A stretch of 64,000 nt of DNA from Kuschelorhynchus macadamiae (lineage: Eukaryota > Arthropoda > Insecta > Coleoptera > Curculionidae): positions 849,001 to 913,000 of the forward strand of contig JAUTXW010000556.1 in assembly GCA_030620095.1 (NCBI GenBank). Direction: 5' to 3'. This document shows, one piece after another, positions 39,633 to 55,978 of this stretch. A program made the translations under genes and the position numbers. The stretch's first letter is position 1, and each line of letters begins with the position of its first letter. The notes under the pieces were generated by a model. It was not told the origin of the DNA. It made no database searches and worked only from the letters and a program-made list of their open reading frames with translations.

Positions 39633-40043
39633 GTTAACATTGATATCAATGACGTAAACGATAACACCCCAGAATTCGAATCCCCAACAGTGCGAATATC
39701 TATACCAGAAAACACCGATATCGGTGTTCCCTTATATGCAGCTCACGCTACAGACAAAGACAGCGGTTCCAACGGGATAGTTCGCTACAAGCTGGTCAAC
39801 ACCGGATCGGACTTGTTCAAAATAGATTCCAAGCAGGGACATCTGACACTTACAAGACGTCTAGACTACGAAAGTGTACAAAGACACACGCTAACAGTGA
39901 CCGCTACCGATATGGGAGTGCCATCTTTGTCTGCCAACTTGACGATCCTGGTAGAAGTACAAGATATGAACGATAATCCTCCTGTTTTCGAAAAAAGCCA
40001 ATACAGTCTGAGCGTTCTGGAATCGCTGCCTATAAATTCACAG
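39633..40043 (+). CDS. ds: Dachsous-like cadherin, internal exon D
   Basis: This 411-bp exon (residues 282-418) is in phase 0 at both ends, so skipping it would keep the frame. The acceptor is TTGTATTTTCAG and the donor CAG|GTATGT. It carries DVNDNTPEF, the PEN motif, ATDKDSG, LDYE, ATDMGVPSLS, sequon NLT, then DMNDNPPVF and the first strand of the following repeat. All canonical Ca2+ ligands of this repeat are present, unlike the repeat before it. It ends at PINSQ and continues as ITQF in exon E. Confidence 0.95.
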
Positions 40044-40489
40044 GTATGTCTCTTCATTATTCTGTAATCGGTGACTCTATATACTCCCTCGGACATCACC
40101 CCACCTAGGCAAAGGCGGTTTTAGAAAATAGTTCTGAGGTGGAAATAATTGAAATCTGTAAATTCTCAAGGTATGCCCTTGACTAACAACTCCTACAACA
40201 AAAGGACAAAATGCTTACTTCTAAAATTGCTCTGACGTCACGTTCCGTAGGTGAACGATTATCGAGTTTTTGATTGGCTACCGCGTCGACCAATAAGTTG
40301 ACATGTTTATCTTTGAATTTTGTTGCCGCCGAGTTCTCTTCGCAGCAGCGTTGCCAGACTGGTCAAGTTCTTTTTTAATACCAGGATCTGTTTTCTTTTT
40401 AATCAAAGATATTTTTTGGAAATATTACCAATCTTATTACTTTCTTCATAAATCAAGAAAAAATCAGAGATTTTTTCAGAACTATACTC

Positions 40490-41060
40490 TTCAGGGTTCC
40501 TAGTTGCCTGAAAACATGTTTTTTCAATTCGCGGCTTAGCTAAAAAATCACTTTATCGGTCAACTCAGAACTCAGACCTGGATTAAAGGAGGGAGGGGCT
40601 ACATGGGCTATAGTACAAAGCTACAAAGCTTATTTTTAGTAAAATGTAATTTGAAAGTTGCCAACCTCGCCTAGATAAGGGGCCCCTTAACACTTATTAG
40701 TCCCAGCCCTCGGTAAGTAATTAATCAGACTTTGTTAAAATTCTGGTAAAAAACAAAAGAATTTTCAAAATGAACTCGAAATATTTTGATAGAAATCCAA
40801 TATGACGACCAAGTGAAATGTTACAAAATATTACTGAAAAGACTATGCAATTTATCTCAAATTTTATACAATAAACGGGTATTAGGTAAATTCAAGATGT
40901 AGAACAAAACGGCGATCTAATAAAATATTTCAAAATAAAGCCTAAAAAACTACTTAGCAGATTAATTTCAAATTTTATGCAAGAAATAATTCTGGTATAA
41001 TAGAATACAATTTTGCCACAAGTGACGGAACAAAATAACGCCAAACAAAATGATTGTAAT
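40490..41060 (-). repeat. Minisatellite-bearing element, block 6 (inverted, degenerate)
   Basis: Contains GGCTTAGCTAAAAAATCACT, AATATGACGACCAAGTGAAATG, TTCAAGATGTAGAACAAAACG and GACGGAACAAAATAACGCC. It is the most diverged block, interrupted by about 150 bp of unrelated sequence near 40570-40730. Confidence 0.6.
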
Positions 41061-41399
41061 AGTGGCAAAAAACAGAGTGCCAAAAAATAGTTAATAAAAG
41101 GAAATATTTACAATTACAAGTTAGGCAAATAATTATTTTTTTTCTAAATAAATTTGAAATTTCGATAGAGTCCAGCGTATTACATAATTGAACATCAATT
41201 ATTTCCTTTAAGTAAAGGCGGTAGAAGTTTGTTAACATTGCACTCCGTCTCAGCAGAAATGCTCCAACGTAACCTAGTCTTTGTGTTATTATTTCGTGCT
41301 GTCCGGCTTTTCCAGTGGATTTATATAAACTTCTACATTTCATTTGTGTTTTTAGTGATTTTTAATTAAATAGTGATGTAAATAGACAGTGTAGCATTA

Positions 41400-42260
41400 T
41401 GCTATATATGTATTGTATGCCTTTCTGCGAAGGAAATTATTCCAAAGACACTAAAGCCAGAGTTTTCCGGTTTTCTCAGGACGAAGGATGACGCCGAAAA
41501 TGGTTAAGTGCTATCCCCCGTGACAATTTTGTTCCAACTGATAATAACCGTGTGTGTGGCTATGTGAGTGTCATTTCGAACCTGAGGATTTTATTCGGAC
41601 AATTTCACAACAGGATTCCAAAACTGGTGAGATCGTTACAGTTAAATTAAGTTTGCCACGGTTAAAGGAAACCAGCGTACCTACTAAATTTCCAAACTGT
41701 CCCCAATATTTATAAAAAAGGTGTCATTTAGAAAAAGTAAAGACGATAAACTTAAAGAACTTGATGAAATTCGTTTTCATCAGGCAATTGAAGAAATTAA
41801 ACATGAATCTATTCACCATAAAAAATAAGTGAATTCACATATTTTGAAGATTTTAAGATACTATTTCAATGTTTTCGGGTTAATGAAGGATGGTTTTTTA
41901 TTAATGGCAGTCTTAAGATGACTCTATTTAAAGTAGAACATTCTCCGTGCTCTACTATCACTTGGGCTGTTGTAATACATAACGATTTGCAAACTATGAC
42001 ATATCTGTATGGATAATCCATAAGCATAGAAGTAGAATCACCAAAGACACCATTTTTGACAAGTAATCTGAATGAGATAAGAAATTTACTTGATACAATT
42101 GATAATTCAATGACAAGTGACTCATTAAACACCGATCATGACATTGTAAATCCCGAACATGACAATATAAATCCCGAACATGACAGTAATAATAGCACGG
42201 ATGCCTTAGGGCTTAACGAAGCACTGACTTTCATGTCCGATGTTTTTAAAAACCTAAAAA
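41400..42260 (+). pseudogene. THAP-domain transposon relic
   Basis: From ATGTATTGTATGCC the + frame reads CMPFCEGNYSKDTKARVFRF, then a stop, RKWLSAIPRDNFVPT and NNRVCGY. That is a THAP zinc finger (C-x4-C, W, P, later Cys/His) like those of P-element-type transposases. Downstream decayed frames give EHSPCSTITWAVVI and, at 42056-42270, a part rich in NPEHDN repeats. Several stops. A broken host THAP gene is the alternative. Confidence 0.6.
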
Positions 42261-42748
42261 ACGTTTTTTCTCAAAAATCGTTTTTATTTACTTTGATCTT
42301 TAAATATCTCTTAAAACATAAACATTTCATTTATTTTGAAGGATGGAATATGCATTCTGTAAAAATGGTTGTTAATATCTTACTTAGTAGTATTTCAAAT
42401 ACGCTTATAAAAAATTACTGTGGCAAGCAAAATGTTCGGATGGGCAAACACTCAGGTAAGAGAAAAAATAACGTTTATTTAAAGTGATGCAGTAATTAAT
42501 ACTTACATACTTATATTTTTGTTTCTACTTGCATGAAATATTACACTACTTACGACATAATTATGCTTTTATATTTTACATTGGCATTGTATTTGTAGAT
42601 TATAGAACAGATACCAATCTGTAAACCGTTTTCTAAATAAAATAAATGAATAAATAGATTCATATTAAAAAATATATACCTAACACATCTAAAATCCTAT
42701 GATGAATTTCATAACATATTTCTCAATAATATATTTATTGCTAATATT

Positions 42749-47640
<4,892 letters not shown>

Positions 47641-47645
47641 CAATT

Positions 47646-48250
47646 TTCTCAAATATTTGTTTCTGATATTTAACATACTCCTTAGGAGAACCAAAATTGC
47701 TGATAGTAAAAAAAATCTTTCAAAAAGGTGTCCCATTTCCAGCTTTTTGTCCAGATATTATTTTAACAGAGGAGCATCATAATACCTAAAATATTATAAC
47801 CTTTCTACTTAGCAATAGGGCAATGGTGACTTCATTAAATTTATACAATTTTAATATAAAAATTCTATAAATGTAAAAAAAATGGGTTATTGCAGTCCTC
47901 ATCTTAGCCAATCTTCTCAAATATTTGTTTTCGATATTTAACATTCCTCTTAGGAGAACCAAAATTTCCCAATTATTACAAGTTGTTTTACCTCTGCTAT
48001 AGTTTTTATCATCATGCCAATCAAAATAATCCAGTGTATTTGAGGCCAGGAATTTTATGTTTAAAAATTATCAGTTGCAGAATGGTTTTAGAAACATATG
48101 AAGATTCATACGAGAAATTAATTAAAAGGGCAAGCGGCAGATTTTTCTAGCAATGGTTAATTACCAATATTTGTTTTCGATATTTAACATACCTCTTAGG
48201 AGAACCAAAATTTCCGGTAGTAAAAAAGAATCTTTCAACAAGTTGTCTCG
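47646..48250 (+). repeat. Three direct copies of a 50-100 bp repeat
   Basis: Copies at 47646-47698, 47913-47970 and 48165-48215 share AATATTTGTTTTCGATATTT and AGGAGAACCAAAATT. Copies 1 and 3 continue into related downstream sequence (ATCTTTCAA...TTTCCAGCTTTTTG). Copy 2 is cut off by the 191-bp repeat. Confidence 0.8.
47971..48161 (+). repeat. 191-bp direct repeat, copy 1
   Basis: Matches 51015-51205 with three substitutions and no gaps by eye. It starts AATTATTACAAGTTG and ends CAATGGTTAAT. It interrupts the three-copy repeat around it. Confidence 0.95.
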
Positions 48251-48419
48251 TTTCCAGCTTTTTGGTAGAAATTATTATGGCATGATCACATCACCTTCAT
48301 TGCCACAGCAACCGGGAAGAAATTGAGTTTCTTTTTCCGAGCTCGAAAATATTTTTCTTCAGCCAACAATCCTCAACATCTTTGACTTTGTCCAAAGAAG
48401 AGCTATTCACCTGATTGTT

Positions 48420-48770
48420 GAATCAAACATCACAAGCAAGTTTGCATCACTAGAGCATTGTTGAATTGCGGCCGCCCTCTCTCTGTTTTTGTAGATGCTC
48501 ACACGGTTTCTGTTCTAATGAATTATCATCCATTATTCCTTCCTTAGTCATCCCTTCCAGGGAGACACGAGCATCAACCCATATCCATCCCTCCCCCGTC
48601 CAGCTGCAAAGACCAAGGGCCTCACACTGTGTTACACTCCTTTATTCTCAGAGTGTTTTGATTATGGAATATGTCATTAGCAAAGGCCTTTCCCTCTCTT
48701 CACTTAGAGCAACCACGGTATCTGATACTTAGGCAGTCAACCTTTGTGGTCTGGAATTTAACGTCACACC
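48420..48770 (+). pseudogene. Non-LTR retrotransposon C-terminal fragment
   Basis: The + strand reads HGFCSNELSSIIPSLVIPSR, then ETRASTHIHPSPVQLQRPRA and, after a frameshift, HSFILRVF and W. The series matches the C-terminal end of jockey/CR1-like LINE ORF2 (YYHGxCSxELSSIIP...LWNxLP). A frameshift occurs upstream. Confidence 0.78.
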
Positions 48771-49515
48771 TAAATCCGAAAAAATATAATTTTGTAATAA
48801 TGACTGCAAGTTTGTAGACATTGCAAATTAAGCATCGTTGTACGACTTAACTTTGAATGTTTAACCTGTCTTTATCTAAATATTCCCTATTTAATAATTT
48901 TTACTTTTGATCTGCCTAATTATTAATTTCTTGATCTATTTTCGTATTGTTGGACTACCCGTGTTTGCAGACAGTAAAATGGTTTTACTTTTTTTTTTCA
49001 TAATATGTAATATACAATTCGTTAGGTTGTAGATAATATAGAATGTTATGTAAATGGAAACTATCACCAATCATTAAAAAAAACTAATTATAAAGGTCAT
49101 ATTTGCTAGCAGTATGCGATGCAACTTCAGAAATGATTACCGAATCCGTGATTTATATTTATTTTGAGCAACAAGCTGCTTTCAGATATTTGGAATATCT
49201 ATGCTATGCTTCAGCATTGCATTTTGTGTTGATTTGACCAGACCACTTCCACTGTACCTCTATTGATCAAATCTCCTTTGTATGTGCTTAAAATGTTTCT
49301 TAACTTTTATACTAGGAGGGTGTTTCGTCGTCTTTCGTCTGTACAATGTACCATTTTTCACACTATTACCTGATTTGGTAAATGCATTCTGTTTCATATT
49401 AACATCATTTGGCTTAGTTTTCGCCAAAATACACATTTTCCCATTAAATGCAGTTTGAATTTTGTAATTTTTTAAGTTTGGGTTTCAAAATTCAAAAAGT
49501 ACCAGAGATGCAATA
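48771..49515. other. Intronic stretch, unassigned
   Basis: AT-rich, nothing recognised. Confidence 0.45.
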
Positions 49516-49519
49516 TTTT

Positions 49520-50300
49520 CCTTTTTAGAAAAAATTTATTCTGGTTTAAACCATCATAATATAGTTGCTGCGGTTTTTTGCGATTACTCCAAAGCTTTCG
49601 ACTGTGTAAATGATGAAGTTCTCCTCAAAAAGTTAAAGCGTTAAGGATTCCAGGGTAACTGCTACAACTGGTTTAAGTCATATTTAGCAAATCGGAATCA
49701 GTTTGTTATCTATGGAGAAAAGATGTCTAGTTTAAATAAAATGTATTGTGGGGTGCCACAAGGATCTGTCTTGGGTCCCATTTTATTTCTTTTCTACATT
49801 AACGACTTAACAGACCTTATCATAAACAGAACTTTAACATTGTTTGCAGACGAGACTACAATTGTCTGGCGAAATAAAAATGAAGACCTGGTGAAAGAAC
49901 ATATTTCAACAGGTCTGATCTTAATTAAGAAATGGTGGCCTTTAATACTAGACAGAATTTGAACCTCCCACTTCCTATCCCCAGAACAACCTTAGTAAGA
50001 CATTCAATTTTATATTAAACCCACGCCCACAAAATACAACCAACTCCCACACATATTTAGAAATATGAATCTCTTAAATTGTTTAAGAAAAAAATAAAAT
50101 GTAGCTTGGAAGCAAAAGCATATTATAACTTACAAGAATTTTACGATGATAGTTTGTGAGCATACCATATATTTTGTTTTTTCTTATTACTCATGTATTT
50201 TGGCTAAAATCTGTACTTAAAAGCCTTATGTCACTTTTATTATATTATATATTTTTTATTGGATATTATGGTTATATTTGTGCCATTTTGTATAAGATAT

Positions 50301-50301
<1 letters not shown>
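49520..50301 (+). pseudogene. Jockey-like non-LTR retrotransposon, RT palm and C-terminus
   Basis: A + frame with a single stop reads IVAAVFCDYSKAFDCVNDEV, then GNCYNWFKSYLANRNQF, CGVPQGSVLGPILFLFYIND and LTLFADETTIVW. The catalytic FADD is FADE. Past a deletion near 49940 come SLKLFKKKIK-like and YYNLQEFYDDSL sequence, the usual C-terminus. With only one stop in the palm this is one of the less decayed LINEs here. Its 3' part is interrupted by a minus-strand LINE. Confidence 0.88.
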
Positions 50302-50334
<33 letters not shown>

Positions 50335-50812
50335 GTTTATTATTTACCATATGTATACGTTTATAAATACAAAGCTGAAAATCATAAAAATAAGGTAAAT
50401 AAAAGCACAAATTTCAGACTTCTGTAGGCCAGAGTCTGTTCTGCCAATGCGGCTATAAACTAAACAATAAATTTTGGCGAATAGCTAAATAATAAATTAA
50501 TAACAAAAATTTACTAAGATTACTAGAAAATGAAGAGAAGAAAAGAGAGAGAAAAAAGGAGGGGACAGAAATACAAAGAAAGAAAAGTGAAGCTGAGAGT
50601 ATTTCAAAAACTGCTCAGAATTGAGTAACTGAGTAGTAATTCTCTTTTTAAAACTTTGTATTTGAAATAAATCTGGAGGTAATGAGTTTATATTTAAGGC
50701 AATGTTATAGCAGAAGCATCTCTTAAATATTTCAGTTTTATGACGAGGAATTGTTAAGGTACTCCTGCGTAAATTCAAATGATGTACATCCGTGTTACTT
50801 AGTGTATAGTGT
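50302..50812 (-). pseudogene. Minus-strand LINE 3' end with (TTA)n tail, inserted in another LINE
   Basis: The minus frame 50812-50497 reads NLRRSTLTIPRHKTEIFKRC, then LNINSLPPDLFQIQSFKKRI, the C-terminus of jockey/CR1-like ORF2. Its 3' end is a run of TAA units on + (50302-50331). It lies between the + LINE at 49520-50301 and a + LINE tail at 50813-50935. Confidence 0.8.
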
Positions 50813-50935
50813 ATGTTTAATTATTTTATTTTTCCAATGAATAGATTCTAATATTTTTATTTTTATAGAGCTTACTTTGTTGATAAGAATTATATGTTCT
50901 CTTAAGAATAAAGTATATTTGAGTTTGAGTTTTTT
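50813..50935 (+). repeat. LINE 3' tail (AATAAA, then TTTGAG units)
   Basis: Ends AAGAATAAAGTATATTTGAG and TTTGAG, resembling the TTTGAA tails at 15.8 and 61.6 kb. Probably the true 3' end of the interrupted + LINE. Confidence 0.5.
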
Positions 50936-51014
50936 TGATTTTTATGAATCTTTTCTACAGCAGTTTTTTTACAGCAGAATTGTATTTATTATTAACATTT
51001 CATAAAGTCCTCTG

Positions 51015-51205
51015 AATTATTACAAGTTGTTTTACCTCTGCTATAGTTTTTATCATCATGCCAATCAAAATAATCCAGTGTACTTGAGGCCAGGAATTTT
51101 ATGTTTAAAAATTATCAGTTGCAGAATGGTTTTAGAAACATATGAAGATTCCCACGAGAAATTAATTAAAAGGGCAAGCGGCAGATTTTTCTAGCAATGG
51201 TTAAT
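51015..51205 (+). repeat. 191-bp direct repeat, copy 2
   Basis: Near-identical to 47971-48161 (188 of 191). It ends 113 bp before exon E. Confidence 0.95.
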
Positions 51206-51318
51206 GAAGAAAATAATTACAATTTAGACCACTTGCTAAAAGTTTTCTTCGCTAAATACAGACATGTAATTTTCTTTGACATTAAGGTAAAACAATCTGA
51301 AACGTATTTTTTTTTCAG

Positions 51319-51514
51319 ATTACCCAATTTACGGCAGTCGACGCTGATACAGGAAATAACGCAAGAATTACCTATCGTCTGCTGGCGTCGAACTATTCGA
51401 GGGACGCCTACGATCAAGTGTTCGGAATTTTCCCCAATTCTGGATGGCTCTATCTAAAGGGAAACCTGGACAGAGAGAGCATAGATCACTATAATTTAGT
51501 CGTCGCTGCAAAAG
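51319..51514 (+). CDS. ds: Dachsous-like cadherin, internal exon E
   Basis: This 196-bp exon (residues 419-483 plus one base) enters in phase 0 and leaves in phase 1. The acceptor follows a run of T; the donor AAG|GTAATC is non-consensus at +4 to +6. It encodes DADTGNN, ITYRL, a longer loop with sequon NYS, then FGIFPNSGWLYL, LDRE and VVAAK. The FGIFPNSGW segment is distinctive and resembles what I recall of fly Dachsous. A 191-bp intronic repeat ends only 113 bp before the acceptor. Confidence 0.93.
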
Positions 51515-52123
51515 GTAATCAGATTTATTGAAAAATACTGAAATAAATACACGCACTGTAAGTCAATTAAGCGCCTAACATGTTGTTGTTGATTTAAATC
51601 TTACAAAACCTTTTCTATTAAGTAGCTTCCTTGTTTTATATTTTTTTGGCAAAACAATAATTACTTTATCAAATCTAATCACAATATTATTTCGGTTGTG
51701 ATGTAGATTTTATAATTTTTCTTATTTATTATACTGTTTTTATATTATCAAACGAGTGAAAGCCACGTCGAAATTCAACGGCAACTGTAGTTGCTGGTGA
51801 TCATGTTATTCATAAATAAAATTAATACTTGTGACCTAAAGTTATATCATAAAATTAGCAATATATCACAAACGGCTGGAATAAAGATAAACGAACTATA
51901 TACATGTAGAATCGGAAAAATTATGATTTTTTAAAAATGTATTGGAATATAAGTTATTCCATTAAAAAATCGTTTTGAAACTGATTTTGAAAAGCATTTT
52001 CAAATTCTTCAGAAAATACACCGGATGTTCATTTTAAATTCTAAAAAAGGAGTGGATATTTACTTTATGCTGGATGAGCTGTAATATTTGTTCGGTGACT
52101 AAATATCTAATCTCACCTTACAG
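51515..52123. other. Intron 5 (609 bp)
   Basis: The shortest intron seen. AT-rich, no repeats recognised. Confidence 0.8.
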
Positions 52124-52360
52124 ATAATGGACTGCCTCCGCAGACAGCCACCTCCCAAGTAACTATCGAGGTTCTCGATATTAACGACAACGATCCGGTA
52201 TTCGTAGAGGAGGACTACGTCTTTAAAATTGAAGAAAACTTATCCAGAGGGACACTCGTCGGAAGAATCCAAGCCACCGACGCCGATACCGGAGTAAACG
52301 CTGCCATCCGTTACAGCTTGATTCCGGCTAATAGCAGTTTCCAGATCAATTCAGTCAGCG
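52124..52360 (+). CDS. ds: Dachsous-like cadherin, internal exon F (last visible)
   Basis: This 237-bp exon is in phase 1 at both ends (residues 484-562 plus one base). The acceptor is CTCACCTTACAG and the donor AGCG|GTAAGT. It completes the DNGLPP turn, then carries DINDNDPVF, a strand with ENLSRG (sequon NLS), ATDADTG, RYSLIPANSS (sequon NSS) and FQINSVSG. It ends inside a repeat, so at least one more exon must follow. None was recognised between 52361 and 64000, which implies a downstream intron longer than 11.6 kb. Confidence 0.94.
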
Positions 52361-53400
52361 GTAAGTGTAAGAACTACAAAATAAGACAAAAATAAAATAT
52401 AGGTCTAAGACAGCTTCATTTTCAAAATACAGTGTGTCAAACATTTGTTTTCTCCCTGCATATTCAAATCGGATTATTCGACTGGAATAAAATGGTAGGA
52501 TAAGTTGGTCACATACGCCCTTGTGAGGAATGCTTCCCAGACGCAGTATTTACAGAGCTCAGTGGCGCCAGGTATCCCAAAATCCTGCCAAGGAATTTAG
52601 TGAAAAATATATGTTATTTAAAACCTGGTAAACTGGAATCTGCAAATAAATTATTGGTAAATGACCGATAATATATTCTTTTTCAAATCACGAACTAGGA
52701 CGGTATCGATTTTCTTTTGTCTCTAAATACATTTTGCTCAATAAAATAACTACTTTTACTACATGCTGATATCCCCATTAATTTCTAAAATCAAATCAGC
52801 GTTAGAACTTTAGGTGTGTATCCATGGAACCATGTAATCAAGTTGGTGCAAATAACAAAAATGTCTAAGAAACAGACGAATTTTTGCAATTTGAGATTTT
52901 TCGAGTTTGCGCAACTGTTTTGTTTCTTATTTCATTTGAGCCTTAAATAATTACATTAAATCATTTTTGAAAAAGCGACGTTTGGGGATTTTATTCAAAC
53001 ACCCTGTATATACAGTAGCATATTTCTAATGGTGGCGATTTGACGATCGTTATTCGCCCCCCGAATTAAAATAATGTTATTTTATCTATTTTACAGTTTC
53101 CAAAAAATGTAGATAGTCGCATCATCATCATAATATCATCATTATTATTACCGTTTTAAGATATTTTTGAATTTTTATATCTATTATCTATGTTAATATT
53201 TTTCTCATTTTGTAAGACAACTCAGGGAAATGAGTGGTGTGAAGAAAATTTTAAAGTATTTTCTTGTTTCTATTTAGGTTCTTTTATATAAAATAATGTA
53301 TTTAATACAATACTAAACTATTTTGAAAATGTTACGTAAAGCAAAAGTTTAAAATTCTGAAACTATAATAATTTGGTAAAATAATGGTATTTAAGTAATT
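52361..53400. other. Intron after exon F, first part
   Basis: GCGACGTTTGGGGATTTTAT and CACCCTGTATATACAG near 52975-53010 resemble the repeat at 55.9-56.6 kb. Nothing coding recognised. Confidence 0.4.
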
Positions 53401-53536
53401 ACTAGTATAATAAATAAATTATTTTTGTTTAGTAATTTCCACTAATAAATCCGACTCAGTGTCGAAACAGCTATCAGACTGAAATAAATTAGGGAAATTA
53501 CTAAACAAAAATAGCTTGTTTATTTATTATACTAGT
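53401..53536. mobile_element. 136-bp palindromic MITE
   Basis: The left arm 53401-53440 and the right arm 53493-53536 are inverted copies over about 40 bp (ACTAGTATAATAAATAAA and TTTTTGTTTAGTAATTTCC), differing by a few bases and a short indel. The middle is about 52 bp. It could fold into a long hairpin. Confidence 0.8.
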
Positions 53537-54790
53537 GACAACGAATTGCCATCAAGTAACGGCTTACTCGATAAATTACTTTAGTAATTAGCCTGGAGTT
53601 TAATTTTTTATTGTTTTGTATTTACGACATTGAGGTTAGTCTTTTAACCAATGAAGTTGTAATTTGGCATAGGGGTTAAGCCTGATGAACTATATCGTCT
53701 TGTCATAAGACTTCACTGCTTTAAGATAGCTTTTATATTTCCTAGTTGTTGTTACAGATTTTGTAATAGGACGTCTCAAGCAATAAAAAACGCAATTAAA
53801 ATTTACTTATCAACAATCAATAAAAGTCATTTTAATTTTTGTAAATATTTTTTTTGTAAATAAAAGTTAAATTATTAAAATGTGTTCGATTTACTTTCGG
53901 AATTTTTTTTTCTTTCATTAAACAGTATTACAAAATCCTAAACACAGAAAGCAAAAATTTGATATTGACAGGCTTTCATTTTGGAATTTTCATCTTTTAT
54001 TGCCATAATTGTATCACATCGTGTAGAATTCACCTTTTGAATGTTCCTCCCATTTGTTTAAACTGGTTTTTCGAAAACAATCTTAGTCTACAAAGATAAA
54101 TTTACTACTAATTACTTTATATGCACAATATAACGAATAGATCAAAAAATTAAATATTTTATTTCAATGTTTGATTATTTGATGTTAGCACAATATTAAA
54201 TGCTAGCACCATCCGGTCCGTTTTTATTCTTCATTATGGATTCGTACCAAAATCAACCTATTGCATCTCAGATAAACCCAAATAGAGATAGGCATTCTCA
54301 AAAACTAGGTTTTGGTATTGCTTCTTTCGGTAAGCAAAATGTTTAGAGGAGAACCAGTAGATAGACTTTCCGAGGCAAATTCAAATTCTTCTGTTTTAAA
54401 TGTCTTAAAGAAAATAGGTCAAATTTAAAGAAATAAGTATTATTTAGATATATTTTAAAGATCATTTTTGTTATGTATATTGTGTCGTTTCTTTTATTTG
54501 AATATTACGTTGTACGTTTTAAATTAAAATAAAAAAAATGGAATTTTGTTTTTTTTTTCTCATTTTATATGAATATAATATTTTATAGTTTAATATAAAA
54601 ATTAACGAATGGAAACTTAACGGATACTTGAAACAAATATTTTTTTAAACCGTGTTGTCTCTAAGAAAAATGCCGGCCCTCGAGTACAACACTGAAAAAA
54701 CGTAGGCTGTCCGCTACTTTTGTTAATAAAACAGCTTGATTGAAACACCAGATCGAAACATTATCGCTTATAAAGTCACAAAAAGTGTCA
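53537..54790. other. Intronic stretch, unassigned
   Basis: AT-rich. Bases 54640-54790 directly precede a transposase frame and may hold its 5' end, but the inverted repeat was not identified. Confidence 0.4.
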
Positions 54791-54798
54791 ATCCAAAA

Positions 54799-55845
54799 AT
54801 GTCTTTAACTGAAAGGGAAAGAATTACTATTCTTATGATGAGAGAGTATGGCTATCGGGGTCAGGTCTAAAGACGGTAAGAAGTTAAAAATGTATTTAAT
54901 GACGTATTTCCAAACTGAAATACCATTTCAAAATCCATCGTTTTAAAAACTGTCCGACGATTTGAAAAGATTGGAACTTGTAGAGATAGACGACGATCAG
55001 GGCGACCTAATACAGCAACAAATGAAGAAAAAAGTTTAAATATTGTTGTCGAACCCCTTCTTCCTCGTTAAGAAAAACTTCTCAAGCAGTTGATGTCTGC
55101 TTCAAATCCGAGCATAATGTTTTAAGATAACATAAATATCATCTTTTCAAAATTCGTTTAGTGCAAAAATTACTGGAAGGCGATTTTGAGCGGAGAATGT
55201 AATTTTGCTACATTTCATAGTACTTTCGGATGAAGCAACATTTATGTTAAATGATAAAGGCAATAGACACAACTGCAGATTTGGACCGATAAAAATCTCC
55301 ATTGGATGAGAGAATCTCATCATCTCAAAGTCCTAAAAAACTGAATGTATAATGAGCTTTACCTTCAGCTCTTGGAAAATCAAATAATGCCTGTTATCTA
55401 AAACGTAATGGGCCCGAATTATGCAATTACATACCTCCAACAGGACGGAGCTCCACCGCATTTTGGAGTAAACGTGCGCGAATTTTTAAATACATTTCCG
55501 GACAGGTGAATTGGAATATCGAGTGGCTGCCGCTGTCCCCTGATTTTGCGCCAAACGGCTACTTTTTATGAGGACACTTAAAGAATAATGTTTATGCAAC
55601 CAAACCTCAAGATCTGGCTGAATTGTAGCGATGAATACCGAATGAAATGGAATTAATAATACCAGAGATTATTTACAATGCAATTCAACGATTATATTTT
55701 CAATTAGCTCACTGTCAAGTTGTTTACCGAAAACAATTTGAACATTTGTTATTATTTAATGCTGTTCAAAAAGTCTTTATTTCAAAACCTATTGATATTA
55801 CAGATAAGACATGTTATAACAAAAGTATTAGAAATTTAGTGTAAA
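54799..55845 (+). pseudogene. Tc1/mariner-type transposase, nearly full length but broken
   Basis: It opens MSLTERERITILMMREYGYR, then TVRRFEKIGTCRDRRRSGRP (helix-turn-helix region and GRP hinge). In the catalytic part come QQDGAPPHFG, VREFLNTFP, then SPDFAPNGYFL, stop, GHLKNNVYATKPQDLAEL and a C-terminal helix ending near YRKQFEHLL. The order and spacing are those of a DDE/D transposase of about 340 residues. Multiple stops and frameshifts. Lies downstream of the last visible cadherin exon. Confidence 0.85.
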
Positions 55846-55863
55846 ATATAAAAATAAAAAACA

Positions 55864-55970
55864 TACAGGGTATTCCATTTCAAAAATTAAAATTCATTAG
55901 ATCTTCTGAAAAACTAAATATGTGGCAACATCGTCGATACCATCGTTCCAGACTTTTAATACACCCTGTA
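55864..55970. mobile_element. TACAGGGT...ACCCTGTA short element or transposon end
   Basis: TACAGGGT and its reverse complement lie 107 bp apart, end to end. It abuts the broken mariner transposase, so it could be a small MITE or that element's 3' terminal region. Confidence 0.5.
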
Positions 55971-55978
55971 TATATACT

